Assembly (NCBI GenBank): GCA_963675135.1
Contig: OY776129.1
Location: forward strand, 72,447,348 to 72,511,347
Length of the DNA: 64,000 nucleotides
Source of the DNA: Galeopsis tetrahit
Lineage: Eukaryota > Streptophyta > Magnoliopsida > Lamiales > Lamiaceae
Direction of reading: 5' to 3'
Every line of letters starts with the position of its first letter. Within the stretch, counting starts at the first letter, position 1. Of the stretch, positions 37,559-48,418 are shown one piece after another. Below the pieces are notes generated by a model. The model saw nothing but the letters and a program-made list of their open reading frames with translations. It did no database searches and was not told the DNA's origin. A program made the position numbers and the translations under genes.

Positions 37559-38604
37559 AAAAATTAATGGACGTAATTTTTCAGTTGACATTTCATAAGT
37601 TCTATTTTATTTATGCCACAGGACAAGGACAATCCATCGCCGTGTTTTCTCTTATCGCCACTCAAAAATTAATTTTATATGAAGCACGTGAGGTTTATCA
37701 ATTTGTATCTATAATTGTCACGCAATTTGGTGCAATATATATGTGGGGCTATCGCAAGATTTGTCTACGCCCTTAATTTGATACGTGTAAAGGAGAAAAT
37801 ATAACATATAATAGTATACATCATACATACTTGGAATAATACTTGATGGTATGGGATATTCTTTTTTAAAATAATTTATTTAATACGTATCAATGATTAT
37901 TTGTATAGTATGACTATTTTTTTTAAGTTATGGTATCCTATTTTTGGATTGATTAATTTGAGTGACCAATTCTACCGTTCATTTGCAGAGCCCTCGTTTA
38001 AAGCTAAAACAGAGTTCTGTATAGACAGACTCTTTAACACCATTTTTTTTTTCACCCTCATCTTAAAATTTGTGAGAAAATTAAAAAAAAATGAGCGGTG
38101 GAGTAACATATAAAATGAAATATCAACTAACAAGGTCTGAGAGCAAACATAAATGGTGAGTTATGAAAGCAGTGCACAATGTAAAAACATCCGAACCCTG
38201 GATGCCGGGTTATAGGCGTATGGGATGCAAATGAATTAATATCAAAGTGGGCCCATTTACTGCTGGGTATGGACTTGGTGGGCCCTATTTCAGTAGAGTC
38301 CATGTCCGATTCTGGTCCCCTAGTGGGTCGGGCGGGTCCAATTGCCCATCCCACAACAAAATAAATAGGAATAATACAAATTGAGACGTGGCATCTTCTA
38401 CATCGATTTTAGAATATATTTTCAGTTCACAAAATTAGATATTGGAGTATTATAATACTATGATGATGATGATATCTGATTTATCCCATTTTCGAAGTTA
38501 TCCAAAAAAAAAAAAACAAAAGGAGGGGTTCCATAATCCACCAAGGAGCACATGACATTTTTACTCAATGTACTATATTTAGCATATTGATATATTAAAG
38601 TATG

Positions 38605-38715
38605 GACAAAGTGGGATAGCTCAAGTGGTTAGAGCACCACTACTTAGGCCTTAGATCCTGGGTTCGAGTCATGGGGGAAATGGATGGGTATTTAACTTGT
38701 AAACAAAAAAAAAAA
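38605..38715 (+). mobile_element. tRNA-derived SINE with perfect target duplication
   Basis: An internal RNA polymerase III promoter is visible: box A TAGCTCAAGTGG at 38617-38628 and box B GGTTCGAGTC at 38661-38670, spaced as in a tRNA. The element ends in an A-rich tail (38702-38715). Perfect 15-bp direct repeats ATATATTAAAGTATG flank it (38590-38604 and 38716-38730), the mark of LINE-driven retroposition. At 111 bp it is short for a plant SINE, so it may be 3'-truncated or a minimal tRNA-like retroposon. Confidence 0.85.
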
Positions 38716-41468
38716 ATATATTAAAGTATGAATGATTTTTGGATCGATTAAACAACGCACGGAAAGACATAACAATCAAATTAGAATCCCAAGATATTCA
38801 CTTTGTTGTTAATAAATAATTGGAAAGTAGTTTATTAAACTTGTCTCCCCGTCGGTGTGGTTTCTTGATTGATGATGTAGGCTATCTTTACTTTACGATT
38901 TAAAAATCTAGTTTCATTTCGTTATATGATTGCAGAAAGATTAACATGAAAAATCAATTCTACTAACAACAGAAATTTCACTTAAAATTATAACTAAATT
39001 TTGTATAAATTGTTGTACTCAAAGAGGTCCGTCCTTTAGAAAGTTACTCATTTTGTTGCATAAAAAACTTTATGTTTTCTATTTTAGCAACCACCAATAT
39101 CTATCTCTACTTTTTTTTATCATTCAACTCTCTCTACCTCACCAATCTATTACACATATGATGATTCTTTCGTTCAATTTTATTATTTTCACATTTTTCC
39201 TAGTATCATTTCATTTTTAGAAATAACATTATTCACACTACTTCATCTCTATTTTTCAACAATCACTCATTTATTCAAATTGTCATTCAATATTCATTAA
39301 AATTTGTGTTCGTATGAGGGAACTATTATATTTTTCAATTAATGTGCAAAAAGTAAATGAGAAACGTTCTGACAGACATAGAAAATATGATAATACATAA
39401 TCATTCATTCTTACTCCTACATTGATTTGACATAAAAGTTAAATTTTTTCATAAAAAACACATACTACTTGAAAGAAATTTAACCTATACATGCATAGTA
39501 GTTGTAATTTCTTATAATGAAAGAAATAAAAGTGAAAATAATAATAAAATTAACAAATTAATTAAGGACATATGCAAAGCTTAATTATAATTGATGTTTT
39601 ATAACTAATTGTGTGCAGGATTATATATTGAACTACTTGCATGATACACTATTATAAACTTTCATATTAAAATAATTTTAAAAAGTTATTTATCGATCAA
39701 ACCGACACAATTAATAGTCAGTAAATTCATTGATGCAATGAATCTTATTGATGTTCAAGTTTCGCTTGAACTAGCACTCAAATTGGATTAATTAACATTG
39801 ACTGAATTACTTTTAAAATCTATAAATAGAGAAACATACTGTATTAACGAATTAAGTGGTCGACATCATAATTATATCTTATATATGCACACAGATTAAA
39901 TTAATTGTGTATGATATAAATGAGATGCGTATCGAGCTTTGGATTGTGATGCAATGTTTTTGGTCCTCGCCAATGTCAGTTTCATTGCACTGTTCTGTAC
40001 TGTCTGAATCACCGTGTCCATATTAATATTACTAATAAAAGATACTCACTATCTGATTAATTATTGAAAACATCGAATAATTTCTACCTAAAACTTGGTC
40101 CCCGTAGTTTCACGTGCACAAACTATTACTTTATTATTTAAACTTCAATGATAAGAAACGTATGGTGAACTAGACATATATTAACTGGCCTTCTATTTCT
40201 ATATATAATAATAATAATATATAATAGGACCCGGCCGGTATACCACAATTAATTATTACCGATAATAAAAATATCACAATTAATTATTGTATATTCTGAT
40301 CATAACTTATTGAGTACGGAGTATTTTTTAATCTAGAACAAGGCTGGGGATAGATTAATTAATTAGTAATACATCTCTCTAAATTAAATACTCCGGTCAA
40401 ATGGAGTCATGTGTATATATCAATTTCACAGAAGTTAAAAATCGACGGATTTTAATTGTCTAGTCTTTTTTTTTTTTTTTTTTTTTTAAATTTTAATGCA
40501 ATATTCATTCTTTAAACGATAAAATTTGAAAAAAAAAATAGTACATCATGACCATGTCATGAATATTACTCAAAACCTCGTTTCTACTTAAAAAAAGCAT
40601 GCACAATCGCTTAAATAGGACACTAACGCAAAAATTAAAAGCAAAAAAATAAATATCATGGCGTCTAAGCAACCACTTAGACCATTTTTTTCTTTCCAAA
40701 TGCCTAGAAATCGAAAATCGATTCGGTTGGAGGTGTATATAAATTTATAATACTTTCACTCCACTATAAAAAAAAATTGACTAAAGATACTGATATTTGT
40801 TGCACATCGATATGTGCGTATATACAATTGAGCGTAAAAACGAACATCAATAAATATTAAAAGTGTGTTAATCGATCTTGCATATAGTATTTCGTAAAAA
40901 TTATAAATTAAGACATAATTAATTATACTCCTAGATATATGAATAAATATGTAATTTATTTATTTGATTAATGAAGGTAGAAGTAAGTCGCGAATATGTG
41001 CTCGTGGTTTGGACACTGTATGAGTATAGGGTAAGCATGCTTCTTGACTTTTTTGCACGATTAAACGTAACCACCGATGATTGTGATGTACATGTGACCA
41101 GTATTTTATATATATACACAGACACACAGGTGTACGTGCGTGAGAGAGAGAGTGAGATGACACACACATCTTGTTTGTATTAGGGTTGCTCTCAATCGGT
41201 CCCCAACAACCTTACGTTCGTTTGTTTGATTGCTTTAATTTGTTTCTGTCTATACATACATACATAAAATATATATACACACACAAAAATGTATGGTAAT
41301 TATAGCTAAGTACAACGTCCTCTGAGTTGGTGTCTGATCGAATCCACCTGGAATTTGAGACGAGATTTTTTGTCTAAATCTACCGAGTACTATACACATT
41401 AATGTACATAATAGCTAGCGCACATTTATTTACATATTCCCTCATTTAAACTAAATGAATTCTTCAAC

Positions 41469-41713
41469 GATTTGTTTGGATGATAGAATTTGATTTGAGA
41501 ATATATTTTAAATGAAAATATTAAAAATAAATAGATTTCAAATGATATGATTTTAGTGAGCATTTAAAATTCTCTCAATTATAATTAAAATAAATAGATT
41601 TCAAATGATAAGTATTTGAAATTAATTCATTTACTTTTTAATCCAAACAAGTAGAGTCGATTTAGATTATGGATTTAAATTTCATATTTAAATCCCTTCA
41701 TTCAAACACAGTC
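41469..41713. mobile_element. Tourist-like MITE ('TGTTTGGATG' family), copy 1
   Basis: The left end TTTGTTTGGATGATAGAATT and right end TTCATTCAAACACAGTC are inverted relatives. TAA follows the right end, while the left flank is degraded. It shares subterminal sequence (TTTGATTTGAGAATATATTT) with the elements at 57830 and 59816. Confidence 0.6.
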
Positions 41714-42946
41714 TAATTTCACGTCTAAAAAACTAAATTTATAGAGGTGTCAGTATATTAATTCTCTAATACTCGATCCCCTCACTCGTGTTCCGATTTT
41801 TTTATTTTTTTTTATGAATTACATTTTCCGTTTCAATATTTACTATTTATGTGTAGTTTAATACATGAGTTGTTAGTATTAAAAAAATATATATAGTATT
41901 AAAAAAATCGAGTAATAAAATATTGTTAATGAAAACATACATTATAATTTTGAGATATTTGAAGAGAGTTTAAAGTAAAAATCTAGTTTTTTATGAAATG
42001 ATGAATTACTTAATTTGATACGTCATTTTTTATTTTTGTAAATGATGTAACTAAAATTGGACGGAATGATTAAAAACTTAAATTGTCTTACAATCCGTCA
42101 AACACTGCCTAGGTATGTCTAAATTTAATTAATATGGTGGGAGAAGATATATATATATATATAGAGACAGATGTGTAATTACTAATTAAATAAAGGTGAC
42201 AGGGGAGTTTCAAATAAGTAATAATCAGATTATGAGGAGAGGATTCAAACACGAAATCTGAAATCAAAAGGCGGTCTTCCCAATCATTCTTCTTCTATTT
42301 TACACACACTGCCCCTATCTCATAATATTATTTTTATATATCCGTGGATTTCAGTATTTATAATTCTTAACTTAGTAGTAGTAGTAATATTTTTAGTTTC
42401 CAAGGATGTCTCGAATTTATTTTTTGTCCTCTCGTATATACAATTCACATCTGATTCCACAAAATAAGAAAATGTACATAATGATTTTTCCTATGTTGTT
42501 GTCATGGATGACATATTTCAATGGATCGTAAATTTAATTCATCCTTACATATTAATTAGGCGCATTTTTTGTTGTTACGATTTTTTTTGTTTTGCAATAT
42601 GTATTTTTTTTCTCTATGTTATATACTTGTTGAAATTTTCGGCCAAACAATATTTCGACTGATCGTCAAAAGATCATGAGTTCCGAAGTTAAAAAAATGT
42701 TAATATGAATTAATTAGTACTCTACTTATATATATATATATATATCAACAATGTATTTTTTATTAATTTATCTTTTGGCCAATTGTGTAAGAGGTGAGTT
42801 AAAACAAAACACACTAGTTTCACCCCAACAATACTAATGATAGTAGACGTACTCTATGTTAATCAAACTTAGTACTCCCTCGTCCAAATTTATTATTTTA
42901 TTTAGTTTAAATACGAGTTTTAATAAATATATATTGATAAATTATA

Positions 42947-43183
42947 CTTTCCCCGTCCCATTATAAGTTTTCCACTTTTCTTTTATGGATGTCCCACAAT
43001 AAATTTCACATTTCATTTTTTTCCATTTTTTGCATATTATTTTCTCTCATCATACATCATACGTACCTATTTATTATTTTCTCTTTCACCATCACATCAC
43101 TTGTATTATATCTATAATTTAATCATATTTCTTAATTAAAAAGAACTAAAAGAAAGGAGAAACTTATAGCGGGATGAAGGAAG
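42947..43183. mobile_element. Stowaway-like MITE, diverged
   Basis: CTTTCCCCGTCCCATTATAAG and the inverted CTTATAGCGGGATGAAGGAAG ends are flanked by TA. The TIRs carry several substitutions compared with other copies, which suggests an older insertion. Confidence 0.7.
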
Positions 43184-43325
43184 TAAAATAGATACGTTTG
43201 AGATATATATGATGAGTATTTTATAGTCTACTTATAAATAAAATAATTGTTTATAAATAAAATGAATGATAATTTGAGTAAATAATTAATAGTTCAATGA
43301 TAGAGATAAAATATTGTGAATAATA

Positions 43326-43617
43326 CTCCCTCCGTCCCATTATTAATGGTACATTTGCCAAAAATCCTTGTCCCATTATTATTGGAACATTTGCCACCTA
43401 CTCTAATCTCCTTTAAAAATCTCCCTTAACATCTACTTATTTACACTCCATACCATCACTTTTTACACACAAACAAAAGATTCTTTCGCCAATAAAGTTG
43501 AAAATACCCATAATATTCCTTCTAAAAGTCAATTTTATCACTTTTAATACTAATAAATAATTCTACATTAAAACTCATGCAAACAGTAAATATTCCATTA
43601 ATAATAGGACGGAGGAG
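43326..43617. mobile_element. Stowaway-like MITE
   Basis: CTCCCTCCGTCCCATTATTA and the inverted TAATAATAGGACGGAGGAG ends are flanked by TA at 43324-43325 and 43618-43619. CCCATTATTATTGG recurs internally. It lies 142 bp after the previous MITE. Confidence 0.8.
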
Positions 43618-45737
43618 TAGTATTTTTAAAAAGAAAATCAGAATAATGTATTTAGTCTTAGATTGCCTAAAAAAAAAAAGGGAGAGAGTACATCTCATCC
43701 ACATATTATTGATTTACTATTTTTATTTTTTTGGTCTCCTCACCTCTCTTTTTGGGGAAGGGGAAGAAAGAATAGGAAAATATATTTGTTTAATTTGTGC
43801 AGAATTCCTGGGAAATTGATATGGGGTGTATTTAACTAGTTTGAATAGAGAGGTCCCCCACCACAACGTGATGCTTCAAGGTCTCCTAAACATGTCTTTC
43901 TTCAGTTGTAGGTTCATAGCCTTAACTTAGTCGGTCAAGGACTTAATTGGTGTCAATGCAACATTTATTTTATTTAATTAAAACACACCTCATATGTAAT
44001 TCAGTATTCCGAGTATAAATTGTGATATGTTTCGACTAAAAAGTTCATAAATTTCATATCATTACTATGTAATGTGTGTGTATATATTAATATAATACTA
44101 GAAATCATATCTTTGTAACATCATGATTATAATCAGTGATACTACAACTAATTAAGACCATATATAATTGTCAATTTGTCATTCTTAACTACTTAGTTAA
44201 CTAATTATAATCATGAAAGAATATGTCATTAAAAAATAATTTTATGTTATAAAAGACTTTTAAGTAGAAAAGATACTATAATGGAAGTATTCTGTCATTA
44301 AAATTCAGTTTTTTGTGATGTAAAGTCAGGTGTGTTTTTAATTATATGAGAATAAAGAGACATTATTTTCACCTAAAAAAAGAAAATGTGTGGGCATTAA
44401 ATCGCACAACTAAGGTAGTTTAATACATTAAAAGTTAATGGTTGAAAATTTAATTTATAATTATTGTGGTATTTGGTTTGATATAAGAGTGTTTTTTCTT
44501 CATATAATAAATTGTAGTAGTAAAATTATGCAATTACGAAATAAATATATAGGAGAGTTTAAATAAAGTTATAAGAATGAATAAACGAATTGCATGTATT
44601 GAAATCTAAATAAGATAAGAGGTAAGTGGAAAAATGAAAAGAAAAGAAAAAAGGTTGGGTGAAAAGGAAGAGAGCAGGGGTGGGCTCCACCCATTTGATC
44701 AGTTAGCCAGCGAACACAGTAACATGGCAAGTGTCTCTAGTTTGGGAAGACATTGAATAGTGGTAGCTGCTCTAGTAGTCTAGTTTGATTAAAAACTAAT
44801 AAAGAAACCCCTGGAAATTGGAATCAAAATCCAATAAAATAGAGTAGTTTTGGTATAATAATACCAAGGCCGGGGGTGGGGTGCAGGCCCTCATGACCTA
44901 ATTTCCGTGTTGCCTTGAAAAGTTGCACAGTGTAGTATTGCACTGATTATAATGATTGATTTTTCCACGCAACAACAACCTTAAACAACTACTCCCCTCT
45001 CCCTCACATTAATTTTACACACACTTTCCTCATTATCTCATAAAAGAATTTCGTCTTATGTAAAAATCGAACTTAAAATGTGTGGGTACCTGATACTATA
45101 TGAGAATTTCGTCTCATCTAAAAGTTTAAACTTGTAAAAAGATAACTTGTAAAGCGATGATGAATTAATTCATTTATATTAATACCCTAATATCTCCTTT
45201 TTTTTTTTTTTTTTTACTATCAAAATCTTTTTCATCACACATTATAACCGACTTGATGTATTTTTATCATTTGGAATATGAAGTTAATATGAGGAGTAAT
45301 TTTGATGAACATTTGTCCGTTTTTTTAAATAATTTCGTGATACAGTGAAATAAATTGTGTGTGTAAATTAAAATTAAAATTATATATTCACGTTTAATTT
45401 TAGTTCAATGTACACATATTGTTATAAAATTATTGACTTTTGACTATACACGTAATTAATTGTTTTGAAATTTTATACTAGACGTTGCAGACTATTAATG
45501 CTATCTAAGCTATTTATAACAATTATGCACAGTATATAATTTTAAAAAAAATTTATTTAATTAATATTAAAAAATATTGAATATGAGGGAGTAAAGGTGA
45601 AGAAATATACATATAGTAAAGTTTAATGCAATTAATTTTTTCTATAAAACTTGTTCATTGTATGGAAGTGGATTCGTACTAATATCACACAATTTGGCTA
45701 CTTAATTTGCTTATATGAATATGAATATCACACCATT

Positions 45738-45821
45738 ATGGCTGGACATTCCTTTGATGATATCAAACAGTGCGAGGGAGCATTACTTGGAGCTAAGCAG
45801 CTATGGAAAGAACAAAAATAG
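45738..45821 (+). other. tiny open frame, possible coding remnant
   Basis: ATG to TAG encodes 27 residues (MAGHSFDDIKQ then CEGALLGAKQLWKEQK) with an amphipathic, protein-like composition in an otherwise AT-rich gene desert. There is no clear promoter or splice partner and I do not recognise it. It may be chance, an exon fragment or a small peptide gene. Confidence 0.15.
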
Positions 45822-46429
45822 CAGGAAAATACTAGGATTAGTGTGTCAATGTACGGTGTGAAAATTATGAAAGACTCGAAATGACTTCATTTTTATTGAG
45901 AGGGCTTATTCGCCAGAAGAGATTACAGACAATATAAAATCTAGCACATGAAAGTGGCTAAAGGCTCACCTTGGTGGCGTTTTTAAAAATTCATATTACG
46001 AGTGGGAACGAGTACCTTGAATGTGTATACATGAAAAATTATAGTGTGTCAGATTTGATATACAATAAATGTTATGTTGTAGCAAGTTTTGAGTACCCCA
46101 TTATTCAAATTTATAAAATTTCATCTTTACCTTCAAAAAAAAAAAAAAAAAAAGAGAAGTAATTTTTTTATTAGACTAGCGGGCCAAACATAAAATAAAT
46201 GAGAAAAAATATCCATGTCTATCTCATAATCCAACAAAGTAAACATGTCTTTGATCATATAATTAATATATCATAACATTTTTCACACATAAGCACAATA
46301 AAAAAATGTTGCTTTATTTATTTATAATCTAATTATATCAGTTGGTAAATAATCTAATTATATCAGTTGATAAATGATACTCCTACGATATTAGTCTATA
46401 ATGGTAATAATATTAGTTTTAGTCAAATA

Positions 46430-46608
46430 ACGGGGGTAAATTCAAATAGAAAAACTCACATTGGGTTTAGGGATAATCAAGCTCGAACTGATGACTTCCA
46501 CCACGTCAAGGTGACACTCTACCGCTGAGTTATATCCTTTCCCTGTCCCCATCGATAAATAGAACTGACTAATCCTAAGTCAAAGGGTCGAGAGACTCAA
46601 CGCCACTA
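46430..46608 (-). other. nuclear plastid DNA insertion (NUPT)
   Basis: Read on the minus strand, the segment matches, as I recall it, the plastid inverted-repeat region around trnV-GAC: an upstream stretch with GGCGTTGAGT...CTCGACCCTTTGACT, the tRNA, and a downstream stretch beginning AACCCAATGTGAGTTTTTCT. Several substitutions show that it is old. Confidence 0.8.
46468..46539 (-). pseudogene. plastid-derived tRNA-Val(GAC) pseudogene
   Basis: This 72-nt minus-strand copy of plastid trnV-GAC retains the anticodon GAC within CACCTTGACGTGGTG and the T-loop GTTCGAG. It carries at least two changes against the plastid sequence I remember: one at the 5' acceptor end, which disrupts the acceptor stem, and one in the T stem (GAGCT instead of GAGCC). 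It lies inside a NUPT and is unlikely to be a working nuclear tRNA. Confidence 0.8.
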
Positions 46609-47158
46609 ACATCACATGTTCCAATTTTGATATTTCAGTACATGAATAATTGACATGTGTCATATTAAAAATAATTAATATCTTATAAAATTAAGAGTGA
46701 CGTGTATTAAAAATTCAGCAGAATAAAATATCAGTGGAACAGGTAATTGAATCGAGTTTTAGCAGTAAAACCAATCTCAATTTTTTTTTCTCAGTCCAAA
46801 TATTCTCACGTTTAAAATTAATTAAACTAATTCTTACCAGAGTATCTCTTACTCCTACACATGTATCCTAAAAATGTTATTTTCTACATAATTTCACATT
46901 GCTAACATAAATAATGTATGCATAACATTTATTTATTTAGTGTATCTGAACAGACAAGTTTGACTTTTGACTACAAATATAAAGTGGAGGAGTTTTCCGC
47001 TCTCGTACGCAATATCTTAAAACACCTACCCCTTAAAATGGATTTGTTATTTTTATTTAGAATATAGACAATTTTTTTGAACTTCAATGTTTATATTACC
47101 AATATTCAGGATTTATATTGATGTGTGAGTAATTCGGAATTAGCAATTATTGTAGGTA

Positions 47159-47846
47159 CAAGGGCGGACCCAGAATTAAAATTTGGGACGGGCTAAAAGT
47201 CTAAAATAAATATATTACAAATTTTTTTTATATAAATTGTAAATATTGTGTCGTTCGATCTTTTATTCAATAGAATTCATCGATAATAATAGGATCATAT
47301 TTTCAAACAATTATCTTTCTAAATAGACAATTATAACATCTAATAGATATATAATGACTCTCCATTTTATTTCAAATAACACGAAGTGTCAAATACAAAT
47401 AAAATTAATGCAAACATCAAACATAAAATTAATTAAATAACAATACATAACATAATTATTCATTACCTATTACCTATTACTAAATCAAATATTCGCTCCA
47501 TTATTATTAAAAAGTCAGTTTTTCACTATTTTCATAATATTTGTCATTTTTTGTAAAAAAATATTAAAAAAATATAATTTTCTATCTAGAACTTATCTGT
47601 TTATAATATCAAAAACAAATTTAAGAATAAATATCTAATCAAATATTAATAATGATTATCATTAATATTCCTGTAAAAAATGAATAAGGCGAATTAAATA
47701 AAGTAAATGAGTCATGAATAAAAGAAATGGAATAAAATATTGAAATACATAATCAAAAACTACAATATTTTTATTAAGAGAAAAAAAATAAAATAAAAAT
47801 GGGGTGGGCTACAGCCCGCCCCAGCCAAGCTGACGGTCCGCCCTTG
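47159..47846. mobile_element. non-autonomous hAT element
   Basis: The 12-bp terminal inverted repeats CAAGGGCGGACC and GGTCCGCCCTTG are perfect. They are flanked by perfect 8-bp direct repeats TGTAGGTA (47151-47158 and 47847-47854), the hAT target size. Subterminal regions carry GGGACGGGCT and CAGCCCGCCCCAGCC. The 688-bp interior is AT-rich with no transposase frame. Confidence 0.88.
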
Positions 47847-47863
47847 TGTAGGTAGTTTATACC

Positions 47864-48241
47864 AAGGATGAAAATATTGACGATCGAGTCCTTAAATTTA
47901 TGAAAATATAGATGGATATATTGATATCGAATATCAGTAAATTTTAAAAATTGTAAAAATTTAATAACAAACCTTTAGTACATAAAATCAACAAAATAAT
48001 TTGAATACATTTTATATCAGTGATAAATTTATATAAAATATAATATACAATGTTAATTTATCGATATTTTTCGAAATTTATCTACATTTTCTCGATATTT
48101 TACCGATATTAGGCTCAATATTTTTTTATTTTTTTTACAAATATCGTGGAAATATAGATTCTTTCCAATATTGATATCGATGACCCCGAAAAATCAATAA
48201 ATCGAGGATATATCGGGTATATTTACGAATATTTACATTCC
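47864..48241. mobile_element. candidate TIR element with GATATATCG-rich sequence
   Basis: The left end GGATGAAAATATTGACGATC and the reverse complement of the right end (GGAATGTAAATATTCG...) are similar. Both halves are rich in ATATCGA words in opposite orientation. No clear target duplication is visible. It lies 18 bp after the hAT element and about 180 bp before the B3 gene start. Confidence 0.4.
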
Positions 48242-48370
48242 ACAAAAAAGAGTGGAAATTGTGTATGCCTGCCTTGATTGCGGGCAGCAAGTACTAGAGC
48301 ATTGAAAATTATACAAAAGATATTATACCACGCATGATTGTGTGTGAGAGAGAAAGTCGCTTAATTTCAT

Positions 48371-48377
48371 TATATAG
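48371..48377 (+). promoter_or_regulatory. TATA box candidate of the B3 gene
   Basis: TATATAG followed by a CT-rich tract (CTCTCTCTCCCC) lies 42-48 bp upstream of the start codon, implying a very short 5' leader if used. Confidence 0.45.
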
Positions 48378-48418
48378 TCTCTCTCTCCCCACTGTTTATT
48401 ATTCCACATCGCCTAAAA

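Larger units (their letters stand above)
35178..48418. other. 13-kb gene-free, repeat-rich region upstream of the B3 gene
   Basis: No intact gene was found. It contains two tandem family-A MITEs (35413, 35808), a GC-rich hAT-like element (36215-36796), an imperfect duplication (37412-37558), a SINE (38605), Stowaway MITEs (42947, 43326), a Tourist-like MITE (41469), a plastid DNA insertion (46430-46608), a hAT element (47159) and another TIR element (47864). The stretches 38731-41468 and 43618-46429 are AT-rich with nothing I recognise, apart from a tiny frame at 45738 and G-rich words at 44670-44890. Confidence 0.6.

Noticed and set aside
38605..38690. Functional nuclear tRNA gene
   Set aside because: No clean cloverleaf with paired acceptor arms. 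The A-tail and perfect target duplication show a retroposon.
46468..46539. Functional nuclear tRNA-Val gene
   Set aside because: The sequence and its flanks match plastid DNA and the acceptor stem is damaged, so it is a NUPT pseudogene.
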